A DNA stretch of 64,000 nt from Vitellaria paradoxa (lineage: Eukaryota > Streptophyta > Magnoliopsida > Ericales > Sapotaceae): positions 18,250,436 to 18,314,435 of the forward strand of contig CM034233.1 in assembly GCA_019916065.1 (NCBI GenBank). Reading direction: 5' to 3'. Both the position numbers and the translations under genes were made by a program. How positions within the stretch are numbered: position 1 is the first letter of the stretch; each line of letters starts with the position of its first letter. Under the pieces are notes generated by a model. It was not told where the DNA came from and ran no database searches. It saw nothing but the letters and a program-made list of their open reading frames with translations. Of the stretch, positions 11,647-24,964 are shown piece after piece.

Positions 11647-13199
11647 TTAAATAAGAGTTTATTTTTCTCTTAAAAAAACTAATACCTTGTAATATGGCCA
11701 AAAAATAAATAAACTTTGTCCTAGAAGAAAGCAAATCAAAGTCGAGGAACAAATTTTTGATTAATGGTAATATCTTTAATTTACATGCTCAATTGGTGCA
11801 CATTGCATATGCAAAAACAGAATAAAAATTATAACGAAACTGGCACTTGAAGGGTTTATTTGATAATATTTATATTTCGCGATTTTTATTTTTTATTTTT
11901 AGTCATCCCTTTTTCTTCGAAATAAAATAAAAATATATTTGGTAATTTAATTTTGTTATTGTAATCAACTTTATAATGTTTAATTTTATTATTTTTAAAA
12001 TTAATTAAAATTTACAAAGATATATTTCATAATAATTTAATTAATTAATTTTAATAAATATATTTAAATTAATTAATGTTATAAATTATTTATTTTTGAT
12101 GATAATTAATTTTAAAAAGTATATTAATGACTAAAATAATTATTATCAAATTATTTTATTTACTAAAATTAATTTAATTTAACAAGATATTTTAGCAAAA
12201 TAAATAATTTTAAGAGATAATTATTATATACTATAAAAAATTAACTTACTTTTAATATGTAATTATTATTTTTAAAATAATTTTAGTTTAGTAAAATAAA
12301 TAATTTTAATTATAAATTGTTGTTTTAATTTAAATAAAATAAATCATTATAAATATTATTTATTAAAATAGTTTTATTTTAATAAAATATTTAAATAAAA
12401 TAATTAATTTTAATATCATGCTACAAAATTTTGATAAAATATTAAAATTAGCTAAATATTTATAAAAAAAATAAGAGTAAAAATATGATTTTTCCGGTTA
12501 CTTTTTTATGTTTAAATTTTTATTTTTTTTAATAACAAAAAATATAAAAAAAAATTTATCAAACATATTTTTATTGTAAGCTTCGAACAATTTATAATCA
12601 TAAACCAAAAATTTACAAATATAAAGGCTAGCATACGGGCTAAAATAGTAAGTGTGTTGTTTATTTTACTATATGTTTTCATAGTCAATACGTAAATTTT
12701 TTAATTTGCAATAAATAAAACTAGAACCGTTTCAAAAACCTAGCATGCGTGTTTTTTTTTTTTTTTTTTTTTTCGGCGTTGCATTGCATTATTTTATTAA
12801 CTGATAGAAATACTAATTCATTAAAAAAAAAAAAGTTGAATTACCTTATCAAGCCCCTAACCTCATAATTCGGAATGGACAGTATGAGAATATGAGAATC
12901 AAATAAAACCAATTAAAATCTAGTCGAAGTTAGGTATTTATTATAAACATCAATTAAAATATTATCAAATATCCTCCATTCCTATATAAAACAATATTTG
13001 AGTACATTACTATAAAACAAACAATAATATAATTTACTTTGGCGCCATCCTCAATGACAGTATCCAAGGTATGCAGGGTCAAAACATATACTATAATTAT
13101 ACTTATATCTCTCAAAATAATAATATCATAAATGTAAACAGTAGACTCATACCTTAAGTCACACAATTTATAATATTAATAATTCAATTCTTAGTTAAG
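11647..13199. other. AT-rich intergenic DNA, possible decayed element
   Basis: This is very AT-rich DNA without a credible gene. Between about 11865 and 12575 the two outer ends (TTTATTTGATAA-type and its loose complement TTATCAAACATA) hint at one large decayed inverted-repeat element, but the match is weak. There is a T homopolymer at about 12752-12772. Confidence 0.35.
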
Positions 13200-14371
13200 A
13201 AGAATAAAAACAATTATTATTATCCATAGTTAAAATTGAACTTGGGCTATTCAAGCTTAAATTGCCTACGTATCCCACTTCAAAAATCAGGTCACCGTAG
13301 TTCCTAACTTCATTATTTTAGGTTCACAACTAAACTCTTTACCAATAAATCATATATTAAATATCATTATAATTAACAATCTCAGAATACCAACACATAA
13401 CAATAATCTATGCAATCTCATGTAATAGGAAATAATGGAATGCAAATGCCAATGTGTGTTCTCTAATTTTTATCTATTCCCAACCTTATCCTGAGACAGG
13501 TGATGCTTAGCAAAATACGCGATGTCACCAACCGTACCATTTACGCTTACGATGAATGTATATCTCAATATATATGTAAAGTAAAGAACCATGTTACACT
13601 CACACCAATGTAAGACTCAAGGAAACTGTGTTACACCTCTAGTTAGGTATCTGTTTAGCTCAAGAAGGGTCCAGGTGCAGTCCGGAGAAAATCTCGTAAT
13701 CATATCTCATAATTAACATCCCAACTCCAAATGATTAAACTTTAGTCATATATAATGACTAGGAATCATCTAATGTTTTAAAATTTCATTTTGTCATTTT
13801 CTTAAAATCATGAATCCCATCTATCTATATAACTCGTGCCTCAGCACGTTAACAATATTTATATGACACTTTCGGCCAATCAATAATCATATATCAAACC
13901 GGATGATACAATACTAGCCCCATGTAAATGATATACTCAATCGTGTAAATAAATATAATCTTAATATAAGAATGCATTTCCATCAAGCTTGATGGTGAAT
14001 TCTAGTTCACTTAATCTTTAAAAATCAACAATTAATGAGTTTGGGCATAAAACAGGTATTTAGAAATCAAAATTTAATATTTTTGAATAATTTGCCCAAC
14101 GCTGTTCGAATGCCAGGATTTTCCGTCCAAACGCTAGCACCAAATATTGGCACCCGGCCTTACTGCCAAGCGCCGTCTGGATGCCAATGCCCAGAACCCG
14201 ATTTGTTGTGTTCAATAATACCCGTAACTCCAAAACAATCCTAAATCACTCATCCAAGTCACAAAACTCACCAATCAATTGCATATAAACATTCAATATC
14301 TCAATAACATCTTTTTACAACATTTGATTTAGGAACAACTCATAAAAATGCAAGATTTCAACATGAATATG

Positions 14372-14423
<52 letters not shown>

Positions 14424-14960
14424 AACCTCAACCCAAATTTCTTCAATGTTCAACCAAATCAAGCGTGTAACATATCAAAATCCTTTTAACAACGTCTATA
14501 AATATAAATATAAGTCTTACTTATTTTAGATCTAAAGAAAAGATGAAGAAAAAAAAAAACGAAGAATCTTAAAGTTTCAAAACTTCTTTCTTCCATTTCT
14601 CTCACCTTGGGTGGAATTACTTTGATTCAACACCGCCGCAATGATCATGACACTAAAAATACCAAAGATACGTTATCTTTCTTCTTCGAAACCCACTTTC
14701 TCTCTCTATTCTCTCTCTCCTTTCTTTCCTCTCTCTCACTCTCTTTTTTTTTTCTCCTTTTTGGGAGCCAAAAAATAGGCAAGAAGAAAAGAAAGAAGAA
14801 AAAGAAAAAGAAAAGGAAAAGAAAGATAAGAAGGAAAAAGAAGGGAAAAGAATGGCTAGGCCCTTGGCCAAGTTTTTCAAACCAGTTGGGCCAACTCGCC
14901 TCAGGAAAAATAAAATAAAATGATTCAATCTTGGTCTACATTTTTATTGGCTCAAAAATA
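13200..14960. mobile_element. Possible degenerate LTR of a retrotransposon
   Basis: At about 13262-13275 the phrase ATTGCCTACGTATCCC occurs, which I recognise as common in plant LTRs, followed by a CAGGTC..CGTAGTTCC context. A long pyrimidine-rich then purine-rich block lies at 14690-14860. No protein domain is present. Ends are not defined, and the call rests mainly on motif memory. Confidence 0.3.
14371..14417. repeat. CA microsatellite
   Basis: GCACACGCGCG followed by an uninterrupted (CA)n tract runs to about 14417 in intergenic DNA. Confidence 0.9.
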
Positions 14961-15264
14961 ACGCATGAATGGTCAAAAATAAATATCTGGTATTACATAC
15001 ATTTTGTACTTTTGCATTTTGTATTGAATTTTATTTTGGACACTTCATGTTAAATTTTAGTAATTAATCCCTTGCATGTATGATCAAATTTCAATCTAAT
15101 GTTTTCATAAATTTATTAGTAAAAAATACCGCACATTATCATAGAGCTTACAAGTTACATTTTTCTTTACATTTAATTTCTTAATGGTTAATAACAGAAT
15201 GATCAAATTAAAACTTTGTTATCAAAACAAAATAAGATTCAGAATAAAATATAAGAGTGAAATC

Positions 15265-15786
15265 TCAAACAATGGTTTAACTCATACCATGACTTTGAAC
15301 ATATCTAAGGTTTCTTTTTTTTTTAGGAACATGTATGAAGATTTTGGGGGAAAAAATAAGAATTTTCATCTCTAATTATCTAAGGATTCAACTTTGATAC
15401 CAAAGATGTGGAAGAAAAAGAAATAAAGTAACAAAAGAGAAGAGATGGAAGCAAAACAGGAAAAAATCAGGCCAAAAAAGAAAAAAAAAAAAGAAAAAAA
15501 GACGGGAAATCAGCTACACAAGCTGTTCATTGTCATAAATTCTTATCAAGTCTTTCAATTTAATAAATCCTTAGCCTTTATATAGGCTACGCAAAATGAG
15601 TAACAAAATAAAATTTAATCATAAATTAAAATAAAATCTCTAAAAAGGCTATCAATACTAAATACAAAAAAAAAATTTAAATAAAATTTTCTTTCAAATA
15701 GTTTGATTCTATTCCACATTAGGACCAATATAGGTTAATTAGAGAATTATCCAAATATAGTAAGACTAGCTCTTTCTTCTCATTAC
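15265..15786 (-). mobile_element. Second copy of the copia-type LTR relic
   Basis: Same orientation as the copy at 6455-6980. CAACTTTGATACCA at about 15389-15402 is the reverse complement of a TGGTATCAAAGTTG primer-binding site. The LTR at about 15405-15786 shares the CCTTTATATAGGCTAC block and the AATAGTTTGATTCTATTCCACATTA block. The internal fragment at 15265-15390 aligns with 6460-6590. No coding sequence remains. Confidence 0.6.
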
Positions 15787-16288
15787 TAAACTATTATAGG
15801 CGTGGAAAATGTGTTTTTACCAGTAAATTAAACGAAATCTCTGCTTTTTTGACTCGAAATTTTTACTTTAAATTCTCCTTTGTTTTAATATAATTTTTTT
15901 TATAAAAGCATATTTACTCATATTTTAAGAATTTCTTTAAAAAAATTTGAGTAAGAGTATTTTCCCTAAAAATATATTACATTGATGCTCTATTTGATTC
16001 AATATAAAATATTTTTTGAAAAAAAATCCATTTACTCATATTTTAAAAATATTTTTTGAAAATATAAATGAAACTATTTTCTCCAAAAATATTTTAAATT
16101 TGCTCCGTTTGTTTTAATGTAAAATATTTTTACTCATGATTTAAAAAAAAGATATTTTACTAAATATAAATAAATATATTTTTTCTAAATATTTTAAGTT
16201 GAAACAAATAGAATCTAAAACAATCAAAACCTCAAACAAATATAATCTTAACGTGTAGAATGTAAAAGATACAAAAGGTTAATCCTAA

Positions 16289-16436
16289 GGGCCTGTTTGG
16301 TGGCACCAAAAATCACAAATTTTAATTAATTTTTGTACTTTCTTCCAATCAAATTTTTTTACATATCATCTTTATGTCACATTTTTCTACTTTTATTGTA
16401 CTTTTTGCTTCATTTTTTATCAATCAAAACATGCCC
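16289..16436. mobile_element. Tourist-like MITE with TAA target duplication
   Basis: A 148 bp element begins GGGCCTGTTTGG and ends AAAACATGCCC. It is flanked on both sides by TAA (16286-16288 and 16437-16439). The termini and target site match the PIF/Harbinger Tourist pattern. A copy in inverse orientation lies at 40457-40614. Confidence 0.75.
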
Positions 16437-19354
16437 TAAATATATGCACCTCTCCACCAAAAAGAAAAGAAAAGAAAAGAAAAGAAAAGATAGTTTAATA
16501 GGAAATTTATATGCGAATTGTATTCTACAAGTCATCTTAGAAGTTTTCAACAAGCCATTTGGCTCAACTTCTCAAAAAAGTTATTAAGCAAGGAGGAAAC
16601 TTCTAATTGAGTGAAAACAACAAAAAAAAAACTAATAATGAATGATTCTAAACATGCGAAGCAACCAAACTACACATTGCAACCCGGCCAAATCCTCGGA
16701 ATTTTGTTTTGCTTTGCTGTTAAAAATATAAAAAATTAATCAGATGTTATTCAATAAAAAAATTATTTGTTATATTATTATTAATGAAAGCACAACTGAC
16801 AATGAAGTTTTTTAGTTAAAAAAGTCGCAAAGCCCAGCTGCAATTTTAGCTAACCGTACGGAAATCACGAAATGAGATTGCGTTTTTAAATTTGCAAGCA
16901 AAGAGCTGTAATGCTCCAAAGCAAACTACTTTGTGGTTTCTTTCAAAGCATGTTGTTTGTCTTAAAAAGGCAAAACTTTTTCTTCCTTCGCCAGACGCCA
17001 ACCCAAAAGGCGGAGAAAAGCCGAAAGCTAACCAGTGCGTATATATATAATATATATTATATAGCATTGGAATGAATAATTTAGATGGGTAGGGCCAAGG
17101 CCGCAAACCAAACATGTGCGGTGGAAATTAATGATAAATGATGGAGTCAATAATAAACAAACTGGATAATTATCCTTTATACTTTTATATTTGATACCAA
17201 AATCTTATCTTGATCTCTATAGTTTTTATTGTAACAATTAATTTTTTTATAACTTTTTTATTTAATTTTTTTTAACAATTATTAAGAAAGTATCAAAAAA
17301 AAATGGCATGTGCTGTTATCAAGTCATTAAACTGGTCATTTTATCAACAATCGTCAAGAAAAATATAACATAAAACGAGATGTGATATCTTTTATTAACA
17401 AATTTAATAAAAGTGTGTCAAATTGATGTAAATGTTCAGGTTAACTTTATAATTGAAAGAATATATATCAAAGTAAAATTTTATACAAAGTGCAAAATTG
17501 TTAAATATAATTTAACTTGACAAAATTTGAGAGTTTTGCCTTTGCTTAAGGTGATCAAGTGAGGATGAAGAGAAAAAAGAGTTCTTAGAGGTTTGGGAAT
17601 GATTGCAGGCAAGAAGGGATTAAAGATAATGCCAAATTAAAATGTATATTGGAAGGGAAAAAAAAAAAAAAAGGTAGAAGGAGAGCTCGAATTCTAATTG
17701 ATGAGTTAGTTGAATGAGATCTTCGGACGAATGGGCCCGGCCAGCTCTTCTACTCTCAAAATCTACATATAGGCAAATTAACTGAAACAAAACTTATTAA
17801 TTAAGCCTACTATAATATTAAGATTCGTCACAATTTTAAATGCTTTTTAAATGCCCACCTCTTTCCGTGCATAATTGTTAGTAATCCTTCGTTATAAATA
17901 TTATAAGGCAGGTAACAAAGAGAAAAAAAAAAATGATTAAAGTAACTGTTGAAGAAGAAGGACCACATGGGAGAAAGAAAAATTAAAGATGAAGATTGGA
18001 GGGGGAAATGAGCAAAAAGTGGAAGAAGACATCCAACCCTTGTCTTGAAGAAAACTAAAAGTCATGTCTATGGAAAATACAATTTTTTTTTTTTACCAAA
18101 TTTTATTTTATTAAAGTAGAATTCGAGCCAGCTAGTTAAGCATTTGTACTCCAGCTGTTTAATACTAGACTTACGATTAAACTTTTGTATAAGTTCGCTG
18201 GAACTCAGTTTGACAAATATGAATTTGGACTCGAGATCATCAACTCACAATTATAACTTGTTTAAATTAAAACAATGTTGTTTTAATCTAAAATATATAA
18301 TAAATCATTATTACAAAAATTATAGATACAAATTATTAAGCCGACTCATGGATTTTCAAATCAAATACTTTTTAGACTTTACTCAAACTCGAATTTAATT
18401 CTAAACAAGTTACGAATCAAGCTCGAATTGAACTAAGAAAATGAGTTTTTATTTCGAGTCGAGTTTTAAGCAACTTGAGAAAAATTTGGGTCATGATCAT
18501 CTCTAACTAGAATTGTGCAATGAAACTTGTGTAAAATAATCATTTTTAGTGATTTTTCTGATTTAAAATGTTCAACCCACAAGGGATCACATTATTTTAA
18601 TCATCTTTGTTGGTGAATGAATCTAATTGCATAATATATGTAAATGTATGGCGGGAGGGAGAGAGGGGGAGGGGGAATGCTAATTGAATTTCATTTTTAA
18701 TTTACACATGCTATCTCTCCAATAATGTGAGAAGTTAGAAATAGAATGTATTTAATTTTTTGTTTTTTTACATAAAAAGAGAATACTTTTTGATATTTCT
18801 ATTTCCTTGTTTTGAAATTGCATCAAAATTTTCTTTACAAAATTGCCCTATCACTTTCACTAAGCGTCTATTATTTTTCTTATAATTTCTCACCAAATCA
18901 AATTTTTTACTAATTCATATAAGAGAAATAAGATAAACAAGAGAAGGGGAGAAAAATAATAAAATATTAGAAATTGATAAAATATTATTAAAAAAGAAGA
19001 AGAAAGAAAGTTAAGTATAAGATGGAGGGGAAGATGACACATTCAATTTCCCAATATAAACAAAATTTTCTATGTCAAAACATTAATTTAAACCTAATTT
19101 GAGAAAGATGATGTGAATAAATAATCTTATAGGATGGATGGTATGAATAAATAATATTGTGAGATGTGATATAATATAAAATTTATTTGTTATATAAAAT
19201 TATTTTGTTATGGTAGATGAGATGCAAAGTAGAATAACATATGTAATTTGACAATAAATTTAACAATTTGAATATTGGCGAAAAATTAATTCAAGTATGA
19301 AGAATTTATAACATCTACCATTCTTACGATTTGCGCATCTCCATTTCAGACATA
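16437..19354. other. Intergenic AT-rich DNA, no gene recognised
   Basis: No open frame here has recognisable protein character. The stretch has homopurine runs (about 17655-17675, 17920-17935) and AT-rich spacer. It is probably old decayed repeats. Confidence 0.4.
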
Positions 19355-19701
19355 GAGGTCGTTTGGTAACTCAAAAAAATACCAAAAGTTACATTTTGTA
19401 ACTTTTGGTATGTTTGGCAAAATCATAAATTTTTTCATTTTTTTGATTTGCTACAGTAAAAAGTACACTCCATAATTACAACTTTTTTGATTTGCTACAG
19501 TAAAAAAATATACCAAACACCCAAAAGTTATCACTTTTTTGCTTTGTTACAGTAAAAAATTTACCAAATACCCAAAAGTTACTAAAAAATACTAAAAATT
19601 CCACTTGATTCAACCAAACACACAAAAAAGTGTAAAAAAAAAAAACACCCAAAAAATACCAAAACTTGAGTTTTTTTTTAACACCCCCATAAACAATCAC
19701 C
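19355..19701. mobile_element. MITE with repeated CTACAGTAAAAA units
   Basis: A roughly 347 bp element carries three internal copies of TTTGCTACAGTAAAAA or a close variant, each followed by a block like ACCAAATACCCAAAAGTTA. It is closely related, in inverse orientation, to 56205-56552. The ends are GAGGTCGTTTGG and a diverged complement ending CAATCACC. Confidence 0.65.
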
Positions 19702-20631
19702 TTAGAATTTCATATCTAGAATTCCTTTATGCAACTAAATACTCAGCGAGTGACCTTCATGGATAACTAATTCAATATTCTCCTTCCCTAATATTAACCC
19801 AATCAAACACACTCCCAGAATCATAGACAAAATTATGGACCCACATTTTGCTGCAGTACTGGGCCACTTTCAAATTTGACGAATTGTCGCTTGTTACTGG
19901 GAATTAAAGATTCTCTATCAAATTCTCTGTCCAAGAGAATACTTTATCTTACAAAAGTAAAAATAGGGAACAAAGAATTTTAATTTTTTAACTAGTTTTT
20001 AATTTAACTAGTTTTTAATTTTTAAAATTTAATGCCTTCTTTCGTCATAACTTAAACCCAAAAAAAAAAATTTTAATTTTTATAAAAAAAAATTAATTTT
20101 TATTCATTCTTTTTTTTTTTTTTTTATAACTTCTTAATTCAAACAAAGTCTTAAAAAATACAATATAGATGCCCTCAAAATTCACCCAACCTAAGCTGAT
20201 AATGTTTATTGTGACACAAACATGATATGAGCGTAATATATATTTAAGCATCTTAACATCTTGACCTTGACTGTATTTAGAATTTATTTTTAGTGATTAC
20301 CCACATTTTTACCATTGTTTACCTTTTTAGATTTTACAATGTGTCAATCCTTCTAAGATTTTATCTAGCAAGGGAATATTCATTTAGTAATTAGCAGAAA
20401 GGCAATGTTGTAATATAAAACGAGAAAAAAAGTAAAAATAAATAAAATGCCACTATTTACGGCCCAACTAATATCATTTTCATTAAGGTCTGTTTGTTTG
20501 ATTCTTTGATAGATTTGGGATTGGAGATTGGATAATGCGAACGGCAACCATAAACTACGCCCATCAGCTTGTGACGAAGAAAGTCTCTCCCGTTTGTCTG
20601 TTATGTCTCTTATCGCAAAGCTCCTGCACCC

Positions 20632-22455
20632 ATGGTTCTCTCAGTCACACCAAGTCCACCTTCGCAAGCTCTCCCTCTCATCACAGATAACACTGCCAGC
20701 TTCAACCAACGCCGGCGTCTGCTTCAGTACTTGGGCCAATGCGCCTCCATTTCTCAGCTCAAAGAAATCCATGCCCAATCCCTACGCACCACATCCGGCC
20801 ATGACTCCCACACCCTCTTTCTCTTTAGCCGAATTCTTCACTCCTCAACCTCATATGATCTCGACTACGCATTTCGAATCTTCGCCCAGATTGACAACCC
20901 CAATTCCTTCATGTGGAACACTCTCATCAGAGCTTGTGCCCATAGCTCCGACCGCAAACAGCAAGCCATTCTGACTTACTCTGAGATGTTGAGTGGCGGA
21001 AGCGTTGTGCCTGACAAGCACACGTTCCCCTTTGTTCTTAAGGCCTGTGCTTATCTATTCGCCTTGTCCGAAGGAAAACAAATGCATTCCCAAGCTTTGA
21101 AACTTGGGTTGGATTCAGATGTTTATGTGAACAATAGTTTGATTCATTTCTACGCGACATGTGGATGTTTGGCCCATGCACGGGATTTGTTTGAGAAAAT
21201 GCCAGAAAGGAGTGTCGTTTCCTGGAATGTGATGATCGAAGCACTTGTTCAGCTGGGTGAGTTTGAGAGTGCTTTGAAACTATTTGTTGAGATGCAGAGC
21301 ACGTTCAAACCAGATGGGTATACTCTGCAGAGTGTCGTAAATGCTTGTGCTGGCATGGGAGCTTTGTCTTTGGGGATGTGGATTCATGCTTATGCTTTGA
21401 GGAAATGCGATAGTGGTGCGGCTGATGACGTTTTGCTGAACTCTTCATTGGTTGACATGTATTGCAAATGCGGGTCATTGGAGATTGCGATGCAGGTTTT
21501 TGAGAGGATGCGTGGACGTGACGTAACTTCGTGGAATTCAATAATTCTAGGACTTGCAATGCATGGGCAAGCTGAGGCAGCATTAGAACATTTTACCCGC
21601 ATGGTTGATGAAGGTCTCATGCCCAATTCTGTCACATTTGTTGGTGTTTTAAGTGCTTGCAACCATCGAGGCATGGTTGTTGAGGGACGCAAGTATTTTG
21701 ATACAATGGTTAGGAAGTACAAGATTGAACCTGTGTTAGAGCACTACGGTTGCCTGGTTGATCTCCTTGCTCGCGTTGGCCTTATCGACGAAGCACTAGA
21801 TCTCATTTCAAACATGCCCATGAAACCCGATGTGGTGATATGGCGGAGTATTCTTGATGCTTGTTGCAAGAAAAGCAAAGGCGTGGAGCTTAGTGAAGAA
21901 GTTGCCAGGAAAGTAATTGAGTCAGAGGGAGGTGCTTGTAGTGGCGTTTATGTGCTCCTGTCTAAGGTCTATGGATCCGCTAGCAGGTGGAATGAGGTTG
22001 GGTTGGTCAGAAAATTGATGACCGACAAGGGAGTGACAAAGGAGCCTGGCTGTAGTTTAGTAGAGATTGATGGTGTCGCTCATGAATTCTTTGCTGGAGA
22101 TACATCACATCCTCAAACTAAAGAAATATACCAGCTTTTGGATGCAATTGAGGAAAGACTCGAGTCAGCCGGTTATGTAGCTGACTGTTCCCAAGCACCT
22201 CTGGTTGATGAGTTTGATCATGGGAAGAAACACTCTTTGAAGCTGCACAGTGAGAGACTTGCCATTGCTTTTGGGCTTCTAAACTTGAAGCCAGGGGTGC
22301 CTATCAGAGTATTTAAGAACCTTCGGGTCTGCAATGACTGCCACAATGTGACCAAATTAATATCTAGTATCTATGATGTAGAGATTATTGTTAGAGATCG
22401 TGCTCGATTCCATCACTTCAAAGATGGCTTATGCTCATGCGCAGATTATTGGTGA
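20632..22455 (+). CDS. CRR28: PPR-DYW organelle RNA editing factor, CRR28-like
   Basis: An intronless 607-residue protein of the PLS-DYW class. PLS-type pentatricopeptide repeats cover about residues 40-470, seen in phrases such as S-W-N-x-M-I, P-D-x-x-T-F and V-Y-V-x-N-S-L-I. E/E+ motifs follow, then the DYW deaminase domain with H-S-E near residue 539 and C-N-D-C-H near 567, the zinc-binding cytidine-deaminase-like residues. It ends in D-Y-W. The protein would bind a specific chloroplast transcript and convert C to U. Its sequence closely follows my memory of Arabidopsis CRR28 (At1g59720), which edits ndhB and ndhD sites needed for the NDH complex. The N-terminal region before the repeats is Ser/Pro-rich, as expected of a transit peptide. 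The frame is intact, with no stop before 22453. Confidence 0.87.
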   Translation: MVLSVTPSPPSQALPLITDNTASFNQRRRLLQYLGQCASISQLKEIHAQSLRTTSGHDSHTLFLFSRILHSSTSYDLDYAFRIFAQIDNPNSFMWNTLIRACAHSSDRKQQAILTYSEMLSGGSVVPDKHTFPFVLKACAYLFALSEGKQMHSQALKLGLDSDVYVNNSLIHFYATCGCLAHARDLFEKMPERSVVSWNVMIEALVQLGEFESALKLFVEMQSTFKPDGYTLQSVVNACAGMGALSLGMWIHAYALRKCDSGAADDVLLNSSLVDMYCKCGSLEIAMQVFERMRGRDVTSWNSIILGLAMHGQAEAALEHFTRMVDEGLMPNSVTFVGVLSACNHRGMVVEGRKYFDTMVRKYKIEPVLEHYGCLVDLLARVGLIDEALDLISNMPMKPDVVIWRSILDACCKKSKGVELSEEVARKVIESEGGACSGVYVLLSKVYGSASRWNEVGLVRKLMTDKGVTKEPGCSLVEIDGVAHEFFAGDTSHPQTKEIYQLLDAIEERLESAGYVADCSQAPLVDEFDHGKKHSLKLHSERLAIAFGLLNLKPGVPIRVFKNLRVCNDCHNVTKLISSIYDVEIIVRDRARFHHFKDGLCSCADYW

Positions 22456-22639
22456 CATTTTTTGATTGCTTGTTAGGGGGTATGAGATCAACTTGATAGG
22501 AGTGAAACTATTCTGACTATAATTGTAAACATAGATTTACTAGTGGCTCTTTAATATTATGATATACGATATCACAACAACGTCCCTTATTTTTCAATCT
22601 TTTCACTTCGAGTTCTAATGTTGGTCATTATTACGATCA

Positions 22640-23039
22640 CCAACATTAGAATTCCTTTCATTACTTTTGTCAATTAGACGTTGAACAAGATTCTTTATTA
22701 ATTTTTGTTTCATTCTATTAAAATAATTTATTTTATTTGACTATTTTACTAATTCAAAATTTATTTTTAATAAATAATATATTACGATGATTTATATTGC
22801 TAAAATTAATATTAAAATAATAATTTATGATTGAAAATGACCAACATTAGAATTCATTTCATTACTTTTGTCAATTAGGCGTTGAACAAGATTCTTTATT
22901 AATTTTTGTTTCATTCTGTTAAAATAATTTATTATATTCAACTATTTTACTAATTCAAAATTTATTTTTAATAAATAATATATTACGATGATTTATATTA
23001 CTAAAATTAATATTAAAATAATAATTTATGATTGAAATG
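22640..23039. repeat. Two-copy tandem duplication, 201 bp unit
   Basis: The block starting CAACATTAGAATTC at 22641 recurs at 22842 with only a few mismatches across about 200 bp (for example AGACG against AGGCG). It lies in the 3' flank of the PPR gene. High similarity points to a recent duplication. The short inverted pair around 22620-22655 (GTTCTAATGTTGGT and ACCAACATTAGAAT) may have helped it arise. Confidence 0.9.
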
Positions 23040-23661
23040 ATTTATTTTATTAAAAATAAATACTGATTACATATTAAAAGTAGGATTAATTAATATTAAA
23101 ACAATAATTTATTGTTATAATAATTTATTTAGTTAAATTACTTTTTTAATAGATATCAATTACATATTCAAATGATTTATTAAATTAATTTAATTTGTAA
23201 TAAATAATAATTTATTATTAAAAATTATATTCTTTATTAAAACAACTTGTTAAGGCATAAATGTTTTATAAAATTACATTCATTTAATTAAATAAAAAAT
23301 TTAAATTAAATGTACTTAAATTAGTCAGCCGAATCAAATGCATTTTATAAAAATATAATTCAAGTATTTCAATTTTTCATGCCATCATTGTCAGAGCCAA
23401 AAGGATTTGCCAGCGCAACAGATTAATATACCAATATTAAGCAATATGATAATCCTCACATCCCCCATCACATACATTTCCCTGGTTGACTCACCTTATC
23501 TACCATCAGATTGAGTAAAGATACGGGGAAGTTGAACAAGAAATCCATTCTCTGATGCAAGCAACAGCCATCATATCTTCAAACTAAAATTAAATTGGGT
23601 TTAATGCACCACACTCAAACTTTTTAAACATGATTTTATGATAATCAAGGAAAATGGAAAT

Positions 23662-23829
23662 TGGAGACAAAAAGTCTATTTGAAATTGTATAAAATTATA
23701 TAAAATTATAAAAGTTAACGTCTCGTGTTTTGTGCAGTGAGTGAAGAATTTAAATTTTACAGTCTCCTAATTCGTATTTGTAGAGATTTGTATAGTTTTG
23801 TATTATTTTGTTTAACACCAAATGTTGCC
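23662..23829. mobile_element. Small MITE, ATTCGTA family
   Basis: It contains ATATAAAATTATAAAAGTTAA, a CTCGT..GTGAATGAA-type block, AATTTAAATTTTAC and CTAATTCGTA. The same order of blocks is found at 27422-27573 and 29541-29707. Ends are only approximate. Confidence 0.5.
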
Positions 23830-24960
23830 AAAGAAAGCAATTGAACCAAAACAGTTCAAATTCACAAAATACTGAGAAAAATTTACAGCAAAAATCCGGT
23901 TGTGTAAGGCACCCGAAGGGAGAAACACTAACGAGCAACACAAGCCATCAAAATCACAAATGTTTTGTGACAAAAATTGCAGTTGAAATTTTACAGCAAA
24001 TCATCCGCAGAAGCTCCCCGAGTAATGTCAATCCCAACTAGAAAGGATCATCAACAGTTACCAAAGGGGGCTAGCTATGTTCGTTACACTGATGGCTAGA
24101 AATTAATCACTTTTTCTGTATGATAATTTAAGAAAAGAGGTGCAAGCCCCTCAAACCGAATTCCTAATTCTTTCCAACGGGCCTGAAGCAGAATGTACAA
24201 AACACGTACGTATTTACATACCACCATAAGCAAAACTGGTGATGCTCCCCCCGCATTTCACAATGGAATTCCAGTCTTAGCAAAGTCTCTTGCCACTGAT
24301 GCACAAAAAAGAGGGCAACGGGAAGTGAGAGAACTGAGAAAGAAATATGTCCAAGACGATAAAAATGAGAAGCAGCGAAATTAACAGAAGCTGCTAGAGA
24401 GCAGAGCATTTAATCAAGGATGCAAACGACAAAACATGTCATTCATTTCCTTGGATTCTCAGCAGTTGCGTTAGTGGTGAGCTGCTAACTTCTAGTGCTT
24501 GGTGTACTTACTAGGATGTCAATTTTGAGATAATCAGAATAGCGTTGAATGTATATTTATGGATGTAATGCCAAATTTCAAAGATGTAATGCCAAACTTC
24601 AAAATCCTTTTTGAGTCTCAGGATAAATATTTAATGAGAAATTAAAGTAAATAGAGGTGCCATTATATAGATACATGGGGAAAGAGAAGGTAGCTATAGA
24701 AATTACCAGACTAGTAGTAAAGAAAAAAGGTCCGAGCAACATAATCTAATGAAAAACTCGTGCATCCTTGGGCAACATCACCAAAACTAGCATTTCAACC
24801 GATATCCTTCAATATCAAAATTGGACGTTGAACCTTCAAAAGTCCTCCTTCCAAAGCTCACAAAAAGGCTAAATCCCCATTTTATGGGGATGAATACCCA
24901 CCTCATTCTAGCTCCATGAAGCATGCTTGTGCATGGACATACATCTTATATATATATATA
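23830..24960. other. Intergenic, no gene recognised
   Basis: There are open frames of about 60-80 codons on both strands around 24160-24410, but none has family resemblance and they overlap each other. An AT microsatellite lies at about 24945-24967. Confidence 0.35.
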
Positions 24961-24964
24961 TATA

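Noticed and set aside
14607..14928. Open frames rich in Ser/Phe or Lys/Arg on both strands
   Set aside because: They are produced by a pyrimidine-rich block next to a purine-rich block and have no protein character.
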